A stretch of 15,489 nt of DNA from Shewanella sp. (GTDB taxonomy: Bacteria > Pseudomonadota > Gammaproteobacteria > Enterobacterales > Shewanellaceae): NCBI GenBank assembly GCA_004195335.1, contig SDWK01000683.1, positions 1 through 15,489 of the forward strand. Reading direction: 5' to 3'. The position numbers and the translations under genes were made by a program. Below, in pieces: positions 7,392-15,488 of the stretch; the stretch's first letter is position 1; each line of letters starts with the position of its first letter. The notes beneath the pieces were generated by a model that worked only from the letters and a program-made list of their open reading frames with translations, did not search any database and was not told where the DNA came from.

Positions 7392-7420
7392 AAAAAGGTA
7401 CCCAACGGGTACCTTTTTTT
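7392..7420 (+). terminator. Intrinsic terminator of psrA-fadE
   Basis: AAAAAGGTACCC (7392-7403) pairs perfectly with GGGTACCTTTTT (7407-7418) around an AAC loop, and T-residues run to 7420. It starts 43 bases after the fadE stop. The A-run on the left arm means it can also act on transcripts coming from the right. Confidence 0.92.
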
Positions 7421-7723
7421 ATATCTGTTCTTAGAACAGCCCGAACTGACTGAATTAAAACAAAATGTGCCGATTAAGATCAGACAGAAATAGATGACCT
7501 GGCCTTATTGGCGTCAGCTCCCCGCTGAAAGATCGCATTGTTTGACCGACAGTTAGTATTCATATCTGTTTTTTGATCAAAACACTATTACCTGAAAAAG
7601 TTGGTTATCAGAAAAATATAGCTATCAGTAAAACAGCTCTTATCCGTAAAAGCATAGAGGGAGGCTCGGGTGGTAACTTACCCGTTGAAGGAGTTGTAGA
7701 AGTAATGATAGCGTTAAGCGGGC
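7421..7723. other. Gene-free stretch between two convergent terminators
   Basis: About 300 bases between the fadE and pykA terminators. A weak open frame from TTG 7573 has no ribosome binding site and runs into the pykA terminator, so I do not call it. A perfect short inverted repeat, CTGTTCT-T-AGAACAG, sits at 7425-7439 directly after the fadE terminator. Nothing else is recognisable. Confidence 0.5.
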
Positions 7724-7753
7724 AAAAAAAAGGTACGCCTAAGCGTACCTTTT
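7724..7753 (-). terminator. Intrinsic terminator of pykA
   Basis: Read on the minus strand, AAAAGGTACGC (7753-7743) pairs with GCGTACCTTTT (7738-7728) around a TTAG loop and continues in a T-run to 7724. It begins 16 bases after the pykA stop codon. The arms share the AAAAGGTAC core with the fadE terminator. Confidence 0.9.
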
Positions 7754-7769
7754 AGAATGCATATGGGTA

Positions 7770-9209
7770 TTAAGCGACGATTAATACTTTACAAGTATTT
7801 GTTCCGCCGATAGTTTCCATAGAGTCACCCTTAGTCATCAAGACCATGTCACCGCTTTTGAGGTAACCTGCTGCTGCTAGGGATTCTAATGCTTTTGAAG
7901 CAAGCTCTTCTGCACCGAATTGAGTTGAATCAAAATGTACAGGCTGAACACCACGGTAAAGCGCCATTTTAGCGAGAGTCACGTCATGACGAGACAAAGC
8001 AAAGATAGGCAGTGCAGAGCTGATGCGTGACATTAACTGAGGCGTAGCACCAGATTCAGTCAAGGCAACAATCGCTTTCACACTTTTAAGGTGGTTAGCG
8101 GCATACATAGTTGAAAGTGCAATCGTCTCTTCAGCAGTAACAAAACTCGCATCGAGTCTGTGCTTAGAAATTTGTACACTAGGATGCTTTTCAGCACCAA
8201 GACACACACCAGACATGGCTTGCACAGTTTCTTCAGGGAAGTCACCGGCAGCCGTTTCGGCTGAAAGCATAACAGCGTCAGTACCATCGAGTACTGCGTT
8301 TGCTACGTCCATAACTTCTGCACGAGTAGGCATCGGGCTTGTAATCATTGACTCCATCATCTGCGTTGCAGTGATGACACTCTTGTTGAGTTGACGTGAG
8401 CGACTGATCAGTTTCTTCTGAACAGCAACTAACGCTGGATCGCCGATTTCAACACCTAAGTCACCACGAGCAACCATGACAACATCAGAAGCGCGGATCA
8501 CATCATCCATTGCTTCATCAGTCGCAACGGCTTCAGCTCTTTCTACTTTCGCAACGATGAGTGCATAGCTTCCCGCTTTTTGAGCAAGCTCACGTGCATA
8601 GTCAAGGTCTGCACCACTGCGAGGGAAAGAAACGGCTAAGTAGTCAACCTGAATTTCAGCAGCAGTGACGATGTCACGCTTATCTTTTTCAGTCAATGCA
8701 GCAGCTGATAAGCCACCGCCTTGCTTGTTGATACCCTTGTTGTTAGACAGAGGTCCGGCAACGGTAACTGTAGTGTGGACTTTATTACCGTCAACACTTT
8801 CAACTCTTAGTTGTACGCGACCGTCATCCAGCATAAGGATATCACCGATGCTTACATCATTCGGTAACTCTTTATAGTCAATACCAACTTGGTTCTCATC
8901 GCCTTCACCTTTCTCAAGATCAGCATCTAAGATAAAGCTTCGACCTAAGTCTAGCTGAACTTTTTTGTTGTCTTTGAAAGTAGAAACACGAATTTTAGGA
9001 CCCTGTAGGTCACCTAAGATAGCAACATGAACACCAAGTTCTTTTGCAATCTTGCGTGTATCAGCAGCACGCTTAAGGTGGTCCTCAGGAGAACCGTGTG
9101 AGAAGTTAAGACGAACAACGTTAGCGCCTGCTTTGATTATGCGGCGTAAGTTGTCATCGCGATCGGTTGCTGGACCTAAAGTGGTCACGATTTTAGTTCT
9201 GCGGAACAT
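7770..9209 (-). CDS. pykA: Pyruvate kinase, PykA type
   Basis: Transfers phosphate from phosphoenolpyruvate to ADP, giving pyruvate and ATP in the cytosol. The 479-residue length matches E. coli PykA (480). Visible motifs are VVRLNFSHG (31-39) for the substrate arginine and ATP contacts, [11 protein letters not shown] (218-228) with catalytic K221 and metal ligand E223, [12 protein letters not shown] (245-256), and ATQMMESMI plus [18 protein letters not shown]. At [10 protein letters not shown]72 occupies the place held by glutamate in potassium-dependent enzymes, so this should be a potassium-independent pyruvate kinase. The start is supported by CGGAGT on the minus strand, six bases upstream. 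It lies downstream of hexR in the same direction, with its own promoter and HexR-like site. It uses phosphoenolpyruvate formed from the glyceraldehyde 3-phosphate that Eda releases. Confidence 0.97.
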   Translation of the reverse strand: MFRRTKIVTTLGPATDRDDNLRRIIKAGANVVRLNFSHGSPEDHLKRAADTRKIAKELGVHVAILGDLQGPKIRVSTFKDNKKVQLDLGRSFILDADLEKGEGDENQVGIDYKELPNDVSIGDILMLDDGRVQLRVESVDGNKVHTTVTVAGPLSNNKGINKQGGGLSAAALTEKDKRDIVTAAEIQVDYLAVSFPRSGADLDYARELAQKAGSYALIVAKVERAEAVATDEAMDDVIRASDVVMVARGDLGVEIGDPALVAVQKKLISRSRQLNKSVITATQMMESMITSPMPTRAEVMDVANAVLDGTDAVMLSAETAAGDFPEETVQAMSGVCLGAEKHPSVQISKHRLDASFVTAEETIALSTMYAANHLKSVKAIVALTESGATPQLMSRISSALPIFALSRHDVTLAKMALYRGVQPVHFDSTQFGAEELASKALESLAAAGYLKSGDMVLMTKGDSMETIGGTNTCKVLIVA

Positions 9210-9268
9210 GAGATACTCCGTTAAGTTTAAAGAAATTCTGACACTATATTAACAGACAATACCTACTT

Positions 9269-9304
9269 TTGTAGGAAAATTACAAACATAATGATCTAGC
9301 GCAA
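9269..9304 (-). promoter_or_regulatory. pykA promoter with HexR-like operator
   Basis: On the minus strand TTGCGC (9304-9299) and TAATTT (9282-9277) are spaced 16 bases apart and can serve as -35 and -10. The -10 lies inside TTGTA-N7-TACAA (9285-9269), an inverted repeat close to the HexR pattern TGTAAT-N3-ATTACA, with one half site exact (TGTAAT) and the other degenerate. HexR bound here would block the promoter, in line with repression of pykA by HexR. Confidence 0.7.
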
Positions 9305-9347
9305 GTTATAATTTTTGTGAAGTGCAACTGAATATTAGTCTAAATTT

Positions 9348-9373
9348 GGCAGTACGGTGAGTGTTGTACTGCC
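9348..9373 (-). terminator. Hairpin after hexR, weak or partial terminator
   Basis: GGCAGTAC (9348-9355) and GTACTGCC (9366-9373) form eight perfect pairs with a ten-base loop, 20 bases beyond the hexR stop on the minus strand. The sequence after it (AAATTTAG) has no real U-run, so some hexR transcripts may read on into pykA. Confidence 0.45.
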
Positions 9374-9393
9374 GAAATGGGGCAGAAAGTCAG

Positions 9394-10248
9394 TTACATT
9401 ATCGAATCTTTATCAATTCTAGACTCTTTCAATACTTCTTTAACGCGCTTCAGACTCTCTCTAAAGCGTGGACCACGTCGTAAGGTAAAGCCCGTAGCCA
9501 ATACATCGATAACCACGAGTTGTGCCAGACGAGACGCCATAGGGAGATACATGTCTGTATCTTCCGGTACTTCAAGGGTGACAGGTAGAGTACATTCACT
9601 AGATAGAGGCGAGTTTCTCGCCGTGAGACCAATGACCGCGGCGCCGTTTTGGCGAGCAAGACGGGCTATATCTATCATAGACTTAGTCCGGCCTGTATGG
9701 GAGATAAGGACGATAACATCGCCCTCACCGCTATTGATGCAGCTCATACGTTGCATCAAAACGTCATCGAAACAGATCACAGGAACATTGAAGCGGAAAA
9801 ATTTATTTTGTGCATCATGGGCCACTGAAGCAGAGGCTCCTAAGCCGAAAAATGAAATTTTCTTAGCTTGAGTGAGGATATCAACGGCTTTATTTATCGC
9901 GGCAGTGTCCACACTTTGACGAGCTGTATCGAGCGAAGCCATTGAAGATTCAAAGATTTTTGTAGTATAAGAATCTGGACTGTCATCTTCTTCTACATGT
10001 CGGCTGACATAAGGCGTGCCATTAGCTAAGCTTTGAGCAAGGTGAAGTTTAAAGTCAGGAAAACCTTTGGTATCTAACCGACGGCAGAAGCGATTAACGG
10101 TAGGTTCACTGACATCCGCCATTTTTGCCAGAGTGGCAATACTAGAGTGGATAGCCGTTTGGGGGGAGGCGAGAATAACCTCAGCAACTTTGCGCTCTGA
10201 TTTACTAAAATGTGCAAGGCTTTTTTGAACCTTTTCAAGGGTATTCAT
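9394..10248 (-). CDS. hexR: RpiR-family transcriptional regulator HexR
   Basis: A 284-residue regulator of central carbon metabolism that matches E. coli HexR (289) nearly end to end. The N-terminal helix-turn-helix domain (about 1-77) contains SKSERKVAEVILASP and the recognition region VSEPTVNRFCRRLDTKGFPDFK. The C-terminal SIS sugar-phosphate domain (about 118-260) contains FFGLGASASVAHDAQNKFFRF and VLISHTGRTKS. The known effector of this family is 2-keto-3-deoxy-6-phosphogluconate, the product of Edd and substrate of Eda, both encoded next door. HexR therefore senses the pathway it controls. Candidate binding sites lie before zwf and pykA, and a weaker one lies 25 bases upstream of its own start. 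The start ATG 10248 agrees with the E. coli N-terminus (MNxLEK), although its ribosome binding site is weak. Confidence 0.96.
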   Translation of the reverse strand: MNTLEKVQKSLAHFSKSERKVAEVILASPQTAIHSSIATLAKMADVSEPTVNRFCRRLDTKGFPDFKLHLAQSLANGTPYVSRHVEEDDSPDSYTTKIFESSMASLDTARQSVDTAAINKAVDILTQAKKISFFGLGASASVAHDAQNKFFRFNVPVICFDDVLMQRMSCINSGEGDVIVLISHTGRTKSMIDIARLARQNGAAVIGLTARNSPLSSECTLPVTLEVPEDTDMYLPMASRLAQLVVIDVLATGFTLRRGPRFRESLKRVKEVLKESRIDKDSIM

Positions 10249-10272
10249 ATGCGTATGTCCACTCGAAAGTAA

Positions 10273-10287
10273 TGTAATTATATTTAT
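10273..10287. promoter_or_regulatory. Weak HexR-like site near the hexR start
   Basis: TGTAAT-TAT-ATTTAT has one exact HexR half site (TGTAAT) and a degenerate second half (ATTTAT against ATTACA). At 25 bases upstream of hexR it would suit autoregulation, but the match is weak and the region is AT-rich. Confidence 0.3.
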
Positions 10288-10480
10288 TCTTTTCTGTCAT
10301 TTTAGAATATATCTAAAAGTGAGAAACCCGACCTTTATGGATAATTATTATTCAGGTACTGGTAAATCTTTCTACTATATATAGTAATTTAATCACGAAA
10401 AGCATATCAGGTTTTAAGTGTAAATGCCTAGATCACTGAGTCCCGCTTTTTTGCAGAATTTAGATGCAATTAACAAATTC

Positions 10481-10495
10481 TGTTGTTATATTACA
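10481..10495 (+). promoter_or_regulatory. HexR-like operator of the zwf operon
   Basis: TGTTGT-TAT-ATTACA matches the HexR pattern TGTAAT-N3-ATTACA with one exact half site and two changes in the other. It is also part of a larger perfect repeat TGTTGT-N6-ACAACA (10481-10498). It ends 62 bases before the zwf ATG, a suitable place for repression of zwf-pgl-edd-eda. Confidence 0.65.
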
Positions 10496-10557
10496 ACAAA
10501 CACGTGAATTATTCATCGAATCGATGTGGCACTGTGACAAAAGGAGATTTAGGAGCT

Positions 10558-12030
10558 ATGGGCATAACAACACCAGAAGCCAAAGCTTGTGATTTTGTAT
10601 TGTTTGGTACTAAAGGGGACTTGGCTCGACGTAAGTTGCTTCCCTCATTATATCAACTCGACAAAGCAGGTCTTTTAAACGTGGAGACTAAAGTGCTCGG
10701 CGTTGCAAAAGATGCGTTTACTCAAGAAGAGTATCAAGAGTTAGTCGTAAAAGCTTTGAAGATGTTTGTGAAAGAGGAGTTGTGTGAACAGACACTCGAA
10801 CGCTTCTTAACACGTTGTCATTATATAGGTACTAATTTTACTGAGTCTGAAGGTTATAAGCCTTTTCATGACTTATTAGAACCCTCTAAACGTGTCATGG
10901 TGAGTTACTTTGCCACTCCGCCAGCCATCTTCGGTGATATTTGTCGCTGCCTCCACGAACAAAATCTGATTTATCCTGACTCACGTGTTGTCCTCGAAAA
11001 ACCTATCGGCTCCGATCTCGAATCTTCCAAAGTGATTAATGATCAAGTCTCAGCTTATTATGAAGAGAGTCAGGTTTATCGTATCGATCACTATTTAGGT
11101 AAAGAAACGGTACAAAATCTTATTGCCCTTCGCTTTGCTAATTCACTGTTTGCTTCTAAGTGGGATAATCGTACCATCGACCATGTACAGATCACGGTGG
11201 CCGAAGAGGTGGGTATCGAGGGCCGTTGGGGTTACTTCGATAAAGCGGGTCAAATGCGTGACATGATCCAAAATCACCTGCTACAAGTGTTAACTTTAGT
11301 CGCAATGGATCCACCAGTTAACTTAGATGCCGACAGTATCCGTGACGAAAAAGTGAAAGTGCTTAAGTCGTTGCGTCCGATAAATTTAGATAATATTTAC
11401 GAAAACACGGTTAGAGGTCAGTACTCTTCAGGTTTCCTACAAGGCTCTCCCGTTCCTGGTTACCTCGAAGAAGAGGGGGCCAATACTCAATCTAATGCGG
11501 AAACATTTGTCGCCTTACGCGTCGATATCGACAACTGGCGTTGGTCTGGTGTTCCTTTCTACCTTCGAAGTGGTAAGCGCATGCCGACGAAGAGTTCTGA
11601 GATTGTGGTTTATTTCAAAAACCCACCTCATAACCTGTACCGTTCTAACTACCGTAACCTGCCACCGAATAAACTCACTATCCGTCTTCAGCCTCATGAA
11701 GGTGTTGAAATTCAGATGATGAACAAGGTGCCCGGTCTTGAGCAGAAGCAGCGTCTGCAAACAACCAAACTCGATTTAAGTTTCTCAGATACTTTCAAGA
11801 ATGAACGCATTGCCGATGCCTATGAACGTCTGTTACTCGAAGCTATGCTAGGTAACCAAGCCTTGTTTGTTCGTCGTGATGAAGTTGAGCATTCATGGAG
11901 ATGGGTGGACGGAATTATTGAGGCTTGGGAAGACAGCAACGAGAAGCCAAAAGCTTATCCTGCCGGAAGTTGGGGGCCTGTGGCATCAGTTGCTTTGATA
12001 GCCAAAGACGGCCGTTCGTGGGACGAATAG
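10558..12030 (+). CDS. zwf: Glucose-6-phosphate 1-dehydrogenase
   Basis: Oxidises glucose 6-phosphate to 6-phosphogluconolactone with NADP, the entry step to the Entner-Doudoroff and pentose phosphate routes. With ATG 10558 the protein has 490 residues, as in E. coli (491). The nucleotide loop FGTKGDLARRKLLPSL starts at residue 16. The active-site signature RIDHYLGKE begins at R175, with D177 and H178, and the catalytic base is H240 in MIQNHLLQ. The frame stays open up to TTG 10483, but that upstream part is not conserved and contains the presumed operator, so it is excluded. AAGGAG (10541-10546) is eleven bases before ATG 10558, slightly far, and AGGAG (10551-10555) is very near; GTG 10534 is a less likely start. 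It is the first gene of the operon, divergent from hexR. Confidence 0.97.
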   Translation: MGITTPEAKACDFVLFGTKGDLARRKLLPSLYQLDKAGLLNVETKVLGVAKDAFTQEEYQELVVKALKMFVKEELCEQTLERFLTRCHYIGTNFTESEGYKPFHDLLEPSKRVMVSYFATPPAIFGDICRCLHEQNLIYPDSRVVLEKPIGSDLESSKVINDQVSAYYEESQVYRIDHYLGKETVQNLIALRFANSLFASKWDNRTIDHVQITVAEEVGIEGRWGYFDKAGQMRDMIQNHLLQVLTLVAMDPPVNLDADSIRDEKVKVLKSLRPINLDNIYENTVRGQYSSGFLQGSPVPGYLEEEGANTQSNAETFVALRVDIDNWRWSGVPFYLRSGKRMPTKSSEIVVYFKNPPHNLYRSNYRNLPPNKLTIRLQPHEGVEIQMMNKVPGLEQKQRLQTTKLDLSFSDTFKNERIADAYERLLLEAMLGNQALFVRRDEVEHSWRWVDGIIEAWEDSNEKPKAYPAGSWGPVASVALIAKDGRSWDE

Positions 12031-12042
12031 AGGAACATGACT

Positions 12043-12741
12043 ATGATTAAAGAAAGTGTGTTCAAATCTTTTGATGATAAATCATCACTGGAAACTCAGC
12101 TTGCAGAACGAATTGCTAAGCAATTACAAGAAGCGGTAGATATCCGTGGTAAGGCGAGCCTTATCGTCTCCGGCGGTTCGACACCAGTTAAACTGTTTCA
12201 GTTACTGAGCAAGAAAAGTGTCGATTGGAGCGAAGTTTATATTACCTTGGCCGATGAGCGTTGGGTTGATAATGATTCAGATGCTTCAAATGAAAAGTTA
12301 GTCAGGGAGCACCTGTTACAAAACAGAGCATCCAATGCTAAATTTCGTGGCTTGAAAAATATGTTTTCATCGCCAGAAGAGGGATGCGTTATGGCCGGCG
12401 AACAGTTGGCCAATTTTCCACGTCCATTCGACGTAGTGGTTTTGGGTATGGGTAACGATGGACACACCTGTTCATGGTTCCCCTGTTCTGCAGAGATAGA
12501 TACAGCTTTAACGACACAAGATGTGTGTGTGGCGGTCAATCCAGTGAGTGCTCCGAACCCTCGGATGTCGTTATCGAAAACCGCGATATTAGCCAGCCGA
12601 CAAATTTATTTACACATAGTGGGTGAGCAGAAACTGTCTGTTTACCGTCAAGCGCTTGAAAATGAAGATGCTAACAGCATGCCGATCAGGGCCGTCTTAG
12701 CTCAACACAAGACACCTGTCGACGTTTACTGGAGCGCTTAA
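12043..12741 (+). CDS. pgl: 6-phosphogluconolactonase
   Basis: Hydrolyses 6-phosphogluconolactone, made by Zwf, to 6-phosphogluconate. The protein (232 residues, or 234 from an ATG at 12037) belongs to the NagB/DevB-type lactonases. The motifs, counted from 12043, are IVSGGSTPVKLFQLL (about 42-56), ITLADERWVDNDSDASNEKLV (about 67-87, of which DERWV and SNE are the family marks), and VLGMGNDGHTCSWFP (about 134-148) with the active-site histidine. GAGGA (12030-12034) overlaps the zwf stop. It is eight bases before ATG 12043 but only two before ATG 12037, so the second start is preferred. Tight spacing to zwf and edd indicates one transcript and translational coupling. Confidence 0.94.
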   Translation: MIKESVFKSFDDKSSLETQLAERIAKQLQEAVDIRGKASLIVSGGSTPVKLFQLLSKKSVDWSEVYITLADERWVDNDSDASNEKLVREHLLQNRASNAKFRGLKNMFSSPEEGCVMAGEQLANFPRPFDVVVLGMGNDGHTCSWFPCSAEIDTALTTQDVCVAVNPVSAPNPRMSLSKTAILASRQIYLHIVGEQKLSVYRQALENEDANSMPIRAVLAQHKTPVDVYWSA

Positions 12742-12750
12742 GGAGATATT

Positions 12751-14577
12751 ATGCACGCAGTAGTACAATCTGTTACTGACAGAATTATCGCTCGCAGTAA
12801 AGATACTCGGGCTAGATACTTGGCAGCACTCGATGAGGCTAAGCTCAATGGCGTACACCGCAGCTCACTGAGTTGTGGAAACCTGGCTCATGGCTTCGCA
12901 GCCTGTCAGCCCGATGATAAACAGTCAATAAAAGCACTGACCAAAGCCAATATAGGCATTGTGACGGCATTCAATGACATGTTATCGGCACATCAACCTT
13001 ATGAAACGTATCCAACACTACTTAAGCAAGCCTGCGCCGAAGTGGGAAGTGTGGCTCAGGTTGCCGGTGGCGTTCCTGCTATGTGCGATGGTGTGACACA
13101 AGGTCAGCCAGGCATGGAGCTCAGCCTGTTAAGTCGTGAAGTTATCGCCATGTCTACGGCGGTGGGTTTATCACATAACATGTTTGATGGTGCCTTGTTA
13201 CTGGGGATCTGTGACAAGATCGTTCCCGGACTCTTGATTGGCGCCTTAAGTTTTGGTCACCTACCTATGCTATTTGTTCCCGCGGGCCCGATGAAATCAG
13301 GGATCCCGAATAAGGAAAAGGCTAGGATCAGACAGCAATTTGCGCAAGGGAAGGTCGATCGTAAAGCCCTGCTCGAAGCTGAATCTCAGTCTTACCATAG
13401 TGCCGGAACTTGTACTTTCTATGGTACGGCCAACAGCAACCAGTTGATGCTGGAAGTGATGGGACTGCAACTGCCTGGTTCATCTTTTGTTAATCCGGAT
13501 GATCCACTGAGAGAAGTACTCACTAAAACCGCTGCTAAACAGGCTTGTCGTTTAACCGAGATGGGCACGCAATACACACCTATCGGTGAACTGGTTAACG
13601 AAAAATCAATTGTAAACGGTATCGTGGCATTACTGGCCACAGGTGGTTCTACCAACCTCACTATGCATATCGTTGCCGCTGCACGTGCTGCTGGCGTGAT
13701 TGTTAATTGGGATGATTTCTCTGAATTGTCAGATGCCGTGCCTTTAATCGCCCGCGTTTATCCTAACGGGCACGCCGATATTAACCATTTCCATGCCGCT
13801 GGCGGGATGGCATTTTTGGTCAAAGAACTCCTTGATGCAGGTCTGCTACACGAAGATGTCAACACTGTCGCGGGCTATGGATTGAGACGTTATACCCAAG
13901 AGCCAAGATTAATTGATGGCGAGATTAAGTGGGTCGATGGTCAGGGTGAAAGCTTAGACACTGAGGTGTTAACTAAGGTTGAGACGCCATTCCAAGTGAA
14001 CGGTGGCCTTAAGCTACTCAAAGGTAACTTAGGCCGTGCGGTGATCAAGGTTTCTGCGGTTCAAGAAGCTCACCGTTTTGTTGAAGCTCCTGCAGTTGTG
14101 ATCGATGATCAAAATAAGCTAGAGGCACTCTTCGAAGCGGGTGAGTTAGAAAAAGATTGTGTCGTTGTGGTCAAGGGACAAGGTCCTAAAGCCGTTGGTA
14201 TGCCTGAACTGCATAAGCTCACTCCTATTTTAGGAACCTTGCAAGACCGTGGGTTTAAAGTCGCGCTTTTGACCGATGGACGTATGTCTGGCGCATCAGG
14301 AAAAGTGCCGGCCGCTATCCATTTGACGCCTGAAGCGCTAGATGGTGGTTTAATTGCTAAAATTCAAAATGGTGATTTAATCAGAGTCGATGCCTTAACC
14401 GGTGAACTGACGCTGTTAGTCGCCGATGAAGAGATTGCTGCTCGTGAATCAGAGAAAGTAGACCTGAGAAGGACTAGTTATGGAATGGGTCGAGAGTTGT
14501 TTGGCGCATTAAGATCAAATCTAAGTAGTCCGGAAACGGGTGCACGCTGCACCAGTGCTATCGATGAAAACTATTAA
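12751..14577 (+). CDS. edd: 6-phosphogluconate dehydratase
   Basis: The first enzyme specific to the Entner-Doudoroff pathway, converting 6-phosphogluconate to 2-keto-3-deoxy-6-phosphogluconate (KDPG). At 608 residues it agrees with E. coli Edd (603), in the IlvD/Edd dehydratase family. Family signatures are [15 protein letters not shown] (from 111) and [17 protein letters not shown] near the C-terminus. The cysteines C112, C154 (GICDKIVPG) and C221 ([12 protein letters not shown]) fit the ligands of its iron-sulfur cluster, which makes the enzyme oxygen-sensitive in known members. AAGGAG (12740-12745) overlaps the pgl stop codon and lies five bases before ATG 12751, a strong coupled start. 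Its product KDPG is also the signal for HexR. Confidence 0.97.
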   Translation: MHAVVQSVTDRIIARSKDTRARYLAALDEAKLNGVHRSSLSCGNLAHGFAACQPDDKQSIKALTKANIGIVTAFNDMLSAHQPYETYPTLLKQACAEVGSVAQVAGGVPAMCDGVTQGQPGMELSLLSREVIAMSTAVGLSHNMFDGALLLGICDKIVPGLLIGALSFGHLPMLFVPAGPMKSGIPNKEKARIRQQFAQGKVDRKALLEAESQSYHSAGTCTFYGTANSNQLMLEVMGLQLPGSSFVNPDDPLREVLTKTAAKQACRLTEMGTQYTPIGELVNEKSIVNGIVALLATGGSTNLTMHIVAAARAAGVIVNWDDFSELSDAVPLIARVYPNGHADINHFHAAGGMAFLVKELLDAGLLHEDVNTVAGYGLRRYTQEPRLIDGEIKWVDGQGESLDTEVLTKVETPFQVNGGLKLLKGNLGRAVIKVSAVQEAHRFVEAPAVVIDDQNKLEALFEAGELEKDCVVVVKGQGPKAVGMPELHKLTPILGTLQDRGFKVALLTDGRMSGASGKVPAAIHLTPEALDGGLIAKIQNGDLIRVDALTGELTLLVADEEIAARESEKVDLRRTSYGMGRELFGALRSNLSSPETGARCTSAIDENY

Positions 14578-14594
14578 TAAGGAAGAATTACGCA

Positions 14595-15236
14595 ATGCTT
14601 GAGAATAACTGGTCGTTACTACCACAAGATATTTTTAATCGAAGCCCTATTGTTCCTGTTATGGTTATCAATAAGATTGAAGACGCCGTACCATTAGCCA
14701 AAGCACTCGTTGCCGGTGGAATTAGCGTACTCGAGGTGACACTGCGTACACCTTGCGCTCTGGAAGCGATAACTAAAATTGCCAAAGAGGTTCCCGATGC
14801 TTTAGTCGGTGCCGGTACGATTCTGAACGAAGCACAGTTGAAGCAAGCGGAAGAAGCTGGCGCTCAATTTGTTATCACCCCAGGCGCTACACCGGGTCTG
14901 TTAAAGGCCGCTATGGCAGGCAAAATACCTTTAATTCCAGGTATTGCCAGTATCTCTGAAGTCATGACAGGTATGGCATTGGGGTATACCCATTTTAAGT
15001 TTTTCCCGGCTGAAGCATCGGGTGGCGTAAATGCACTTAAAGCATTTTCCGGTCCGCTCGCTGATATTCGTTTCTGTCCAACGGGTGGTATTACACCTAG
15101 CAGTTACAGAGATTATCTGGCACTAAAAAATGTCGATTGTATTGGTGGTAGCTGGATAGCTCCAATGGATGCAATGGAGCAGGGTGATTGGGACCGGATT
15201 ACCCAGCTTTGTAAAGAGGCTATCAGCGGTATTTAA
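14595..15236 (+). CDS. eda: KDPG/KHG aldolase
   Basis: Splits 2-keto-3-deoxy-6-phosphogluconate into pyruvate and glyceraldehyde 3-phosphate, ending the Entner-Doudoroff pathway. The 213 residues match E. coli Eda (213) in length and sequence. VLEVTLRTP holds E47, the general acid-base residue, and HFKFFPAE holds K135, the Schiff-base lysine. [11 protein letters not shown] and RFCPTGGI form the phosphate and carboxylate pockets. AAGGAAG (14579-14585) precedes ATG 14595 by nine bases, and the edd stop is 17 bases upstream. It is the last gene of the operon, followed by a terminator. Confidence 0.97.
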   Translation: MLENNWSLLPQDIFNRSPIVPVMVINKIEDAVPLAKALVAGGISVLEVTLRTPCALEAITKIAKEVPDALVGAGTILNEAQLKQAEEAGAQFVITPGATPGLLKAAMAGKIPLIPGIASISEVMTGMALGYTHFKFFPAEASGGVNALKAFSGPLADIRFCPTGGITPSSYRDYLALKNVDCIGGSWIAPMDAMEQGDWDRITQLCKEAISGI

Positions 15237-15290
15237 GTGGTGTACCGTCTGGTTTCGGAATAATCTTTCGGTCTCATTTTCAAATTAAAT

Positions 15291-15320
15291 GGCTATCCAT
15301 TCGGATAGCCTTTTAATTTT
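15291..15320 (+). terminator. Intrinsic terminator of zwf-pgl-edd-eda
   Basis: GGCTATCC (15291-15298) pairs perfectly with GGATAGCC (15303-15310) around ATTC and is followed by TTTTAATTTT. It lies 55 bases after the eda stop and 7 bases from the stop of the convergent gene, so it probably serves both directions. Confidence 0.9.
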
Positions 15321-15326
15321 TTATTC

Positions 15327-15488
15327 TTATTGCTGAGTGTTTAGCTTTGAAGTATTGAAGTTAGACTCAACACGCCACACTCTATATCTGATCTCGCTTC
15401 CCATTGGAAGATAAAAAACCTTAGGTAAACGACTGTCATACTTAATTTTAAAGTCTCCCGGGATCGGTAAAAACTCCTCTGTCCTTGC
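15327..15488 (-). CDS. 3' end of an unidentified gene, cut by the window edge
   Basis: On the minus strand an open frame runs in from the window edge for 53 codons and stops with TAA at 15327-15329. The visible C-terminus includes EEFLPIPGDFKIKYDSRLP, KVFYLPMGSEIRYRVW and ends SNFNTSKLNTQQ. The alternation of hydrophobic, charged and aromatic residues (FKIKYD, VFYLP, IRYRVWRV) looks like beta-strand sequence in a genuine protein. The family cannot be named from this piece, and no membrane segment or known motif is visible. It is convergent with eda and shares the terminator between them. One other minus frame stops quickly, which supports this choice. Confidence 0.6.
   Translation of the reverse strand, partial: ARTEEFLPIPGDFKIKYDSRLPKVFYLPMGSEIRYRVWRVESNFNTSKLNTQQ

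Larger units (their letters stand above)
10249..10557. other. Divergent hexR/zwf control region
   Basis: This 309-base gap holds the promoters of hexR (minus) and zwf (plus). I see a weak HexR-like half site at 10273-10287, an AT-rich perfect palindrome TACTATATATAGTA at 10373-10386 that could hold a -10 box on either strand, and a HexR-like inverted repeat at 10481-10495. No convincing full -35/-10 pair was found by eye. Confidence 0.6.

Noticed and set aside
7425..7439. LexA (SOS) box reading of the CTGT...ACAG repeat
   Set aside because: The distance between CTGT and ACAG is seven bases instead of eight, and no gene starts nearby.
7573..7755. 60-codon frame after fadE starting with TTG
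   Set aside because: No ribosome binding site, no recognisable motif, and its 3' end is made by the pykA terminator hairpin.
9377..9871. 164-codon plus-strand frame opposite hexR
   Set aside because: HexR on the other strand is certain by homology, and the antisense product shows no family features.
10483..10557. 25-codon N-terminal extension of Zwf from TTG 10483
   Set aside because: It overlaps the presumed HexR operator, and Zwf homology begins right after ATG 10558.
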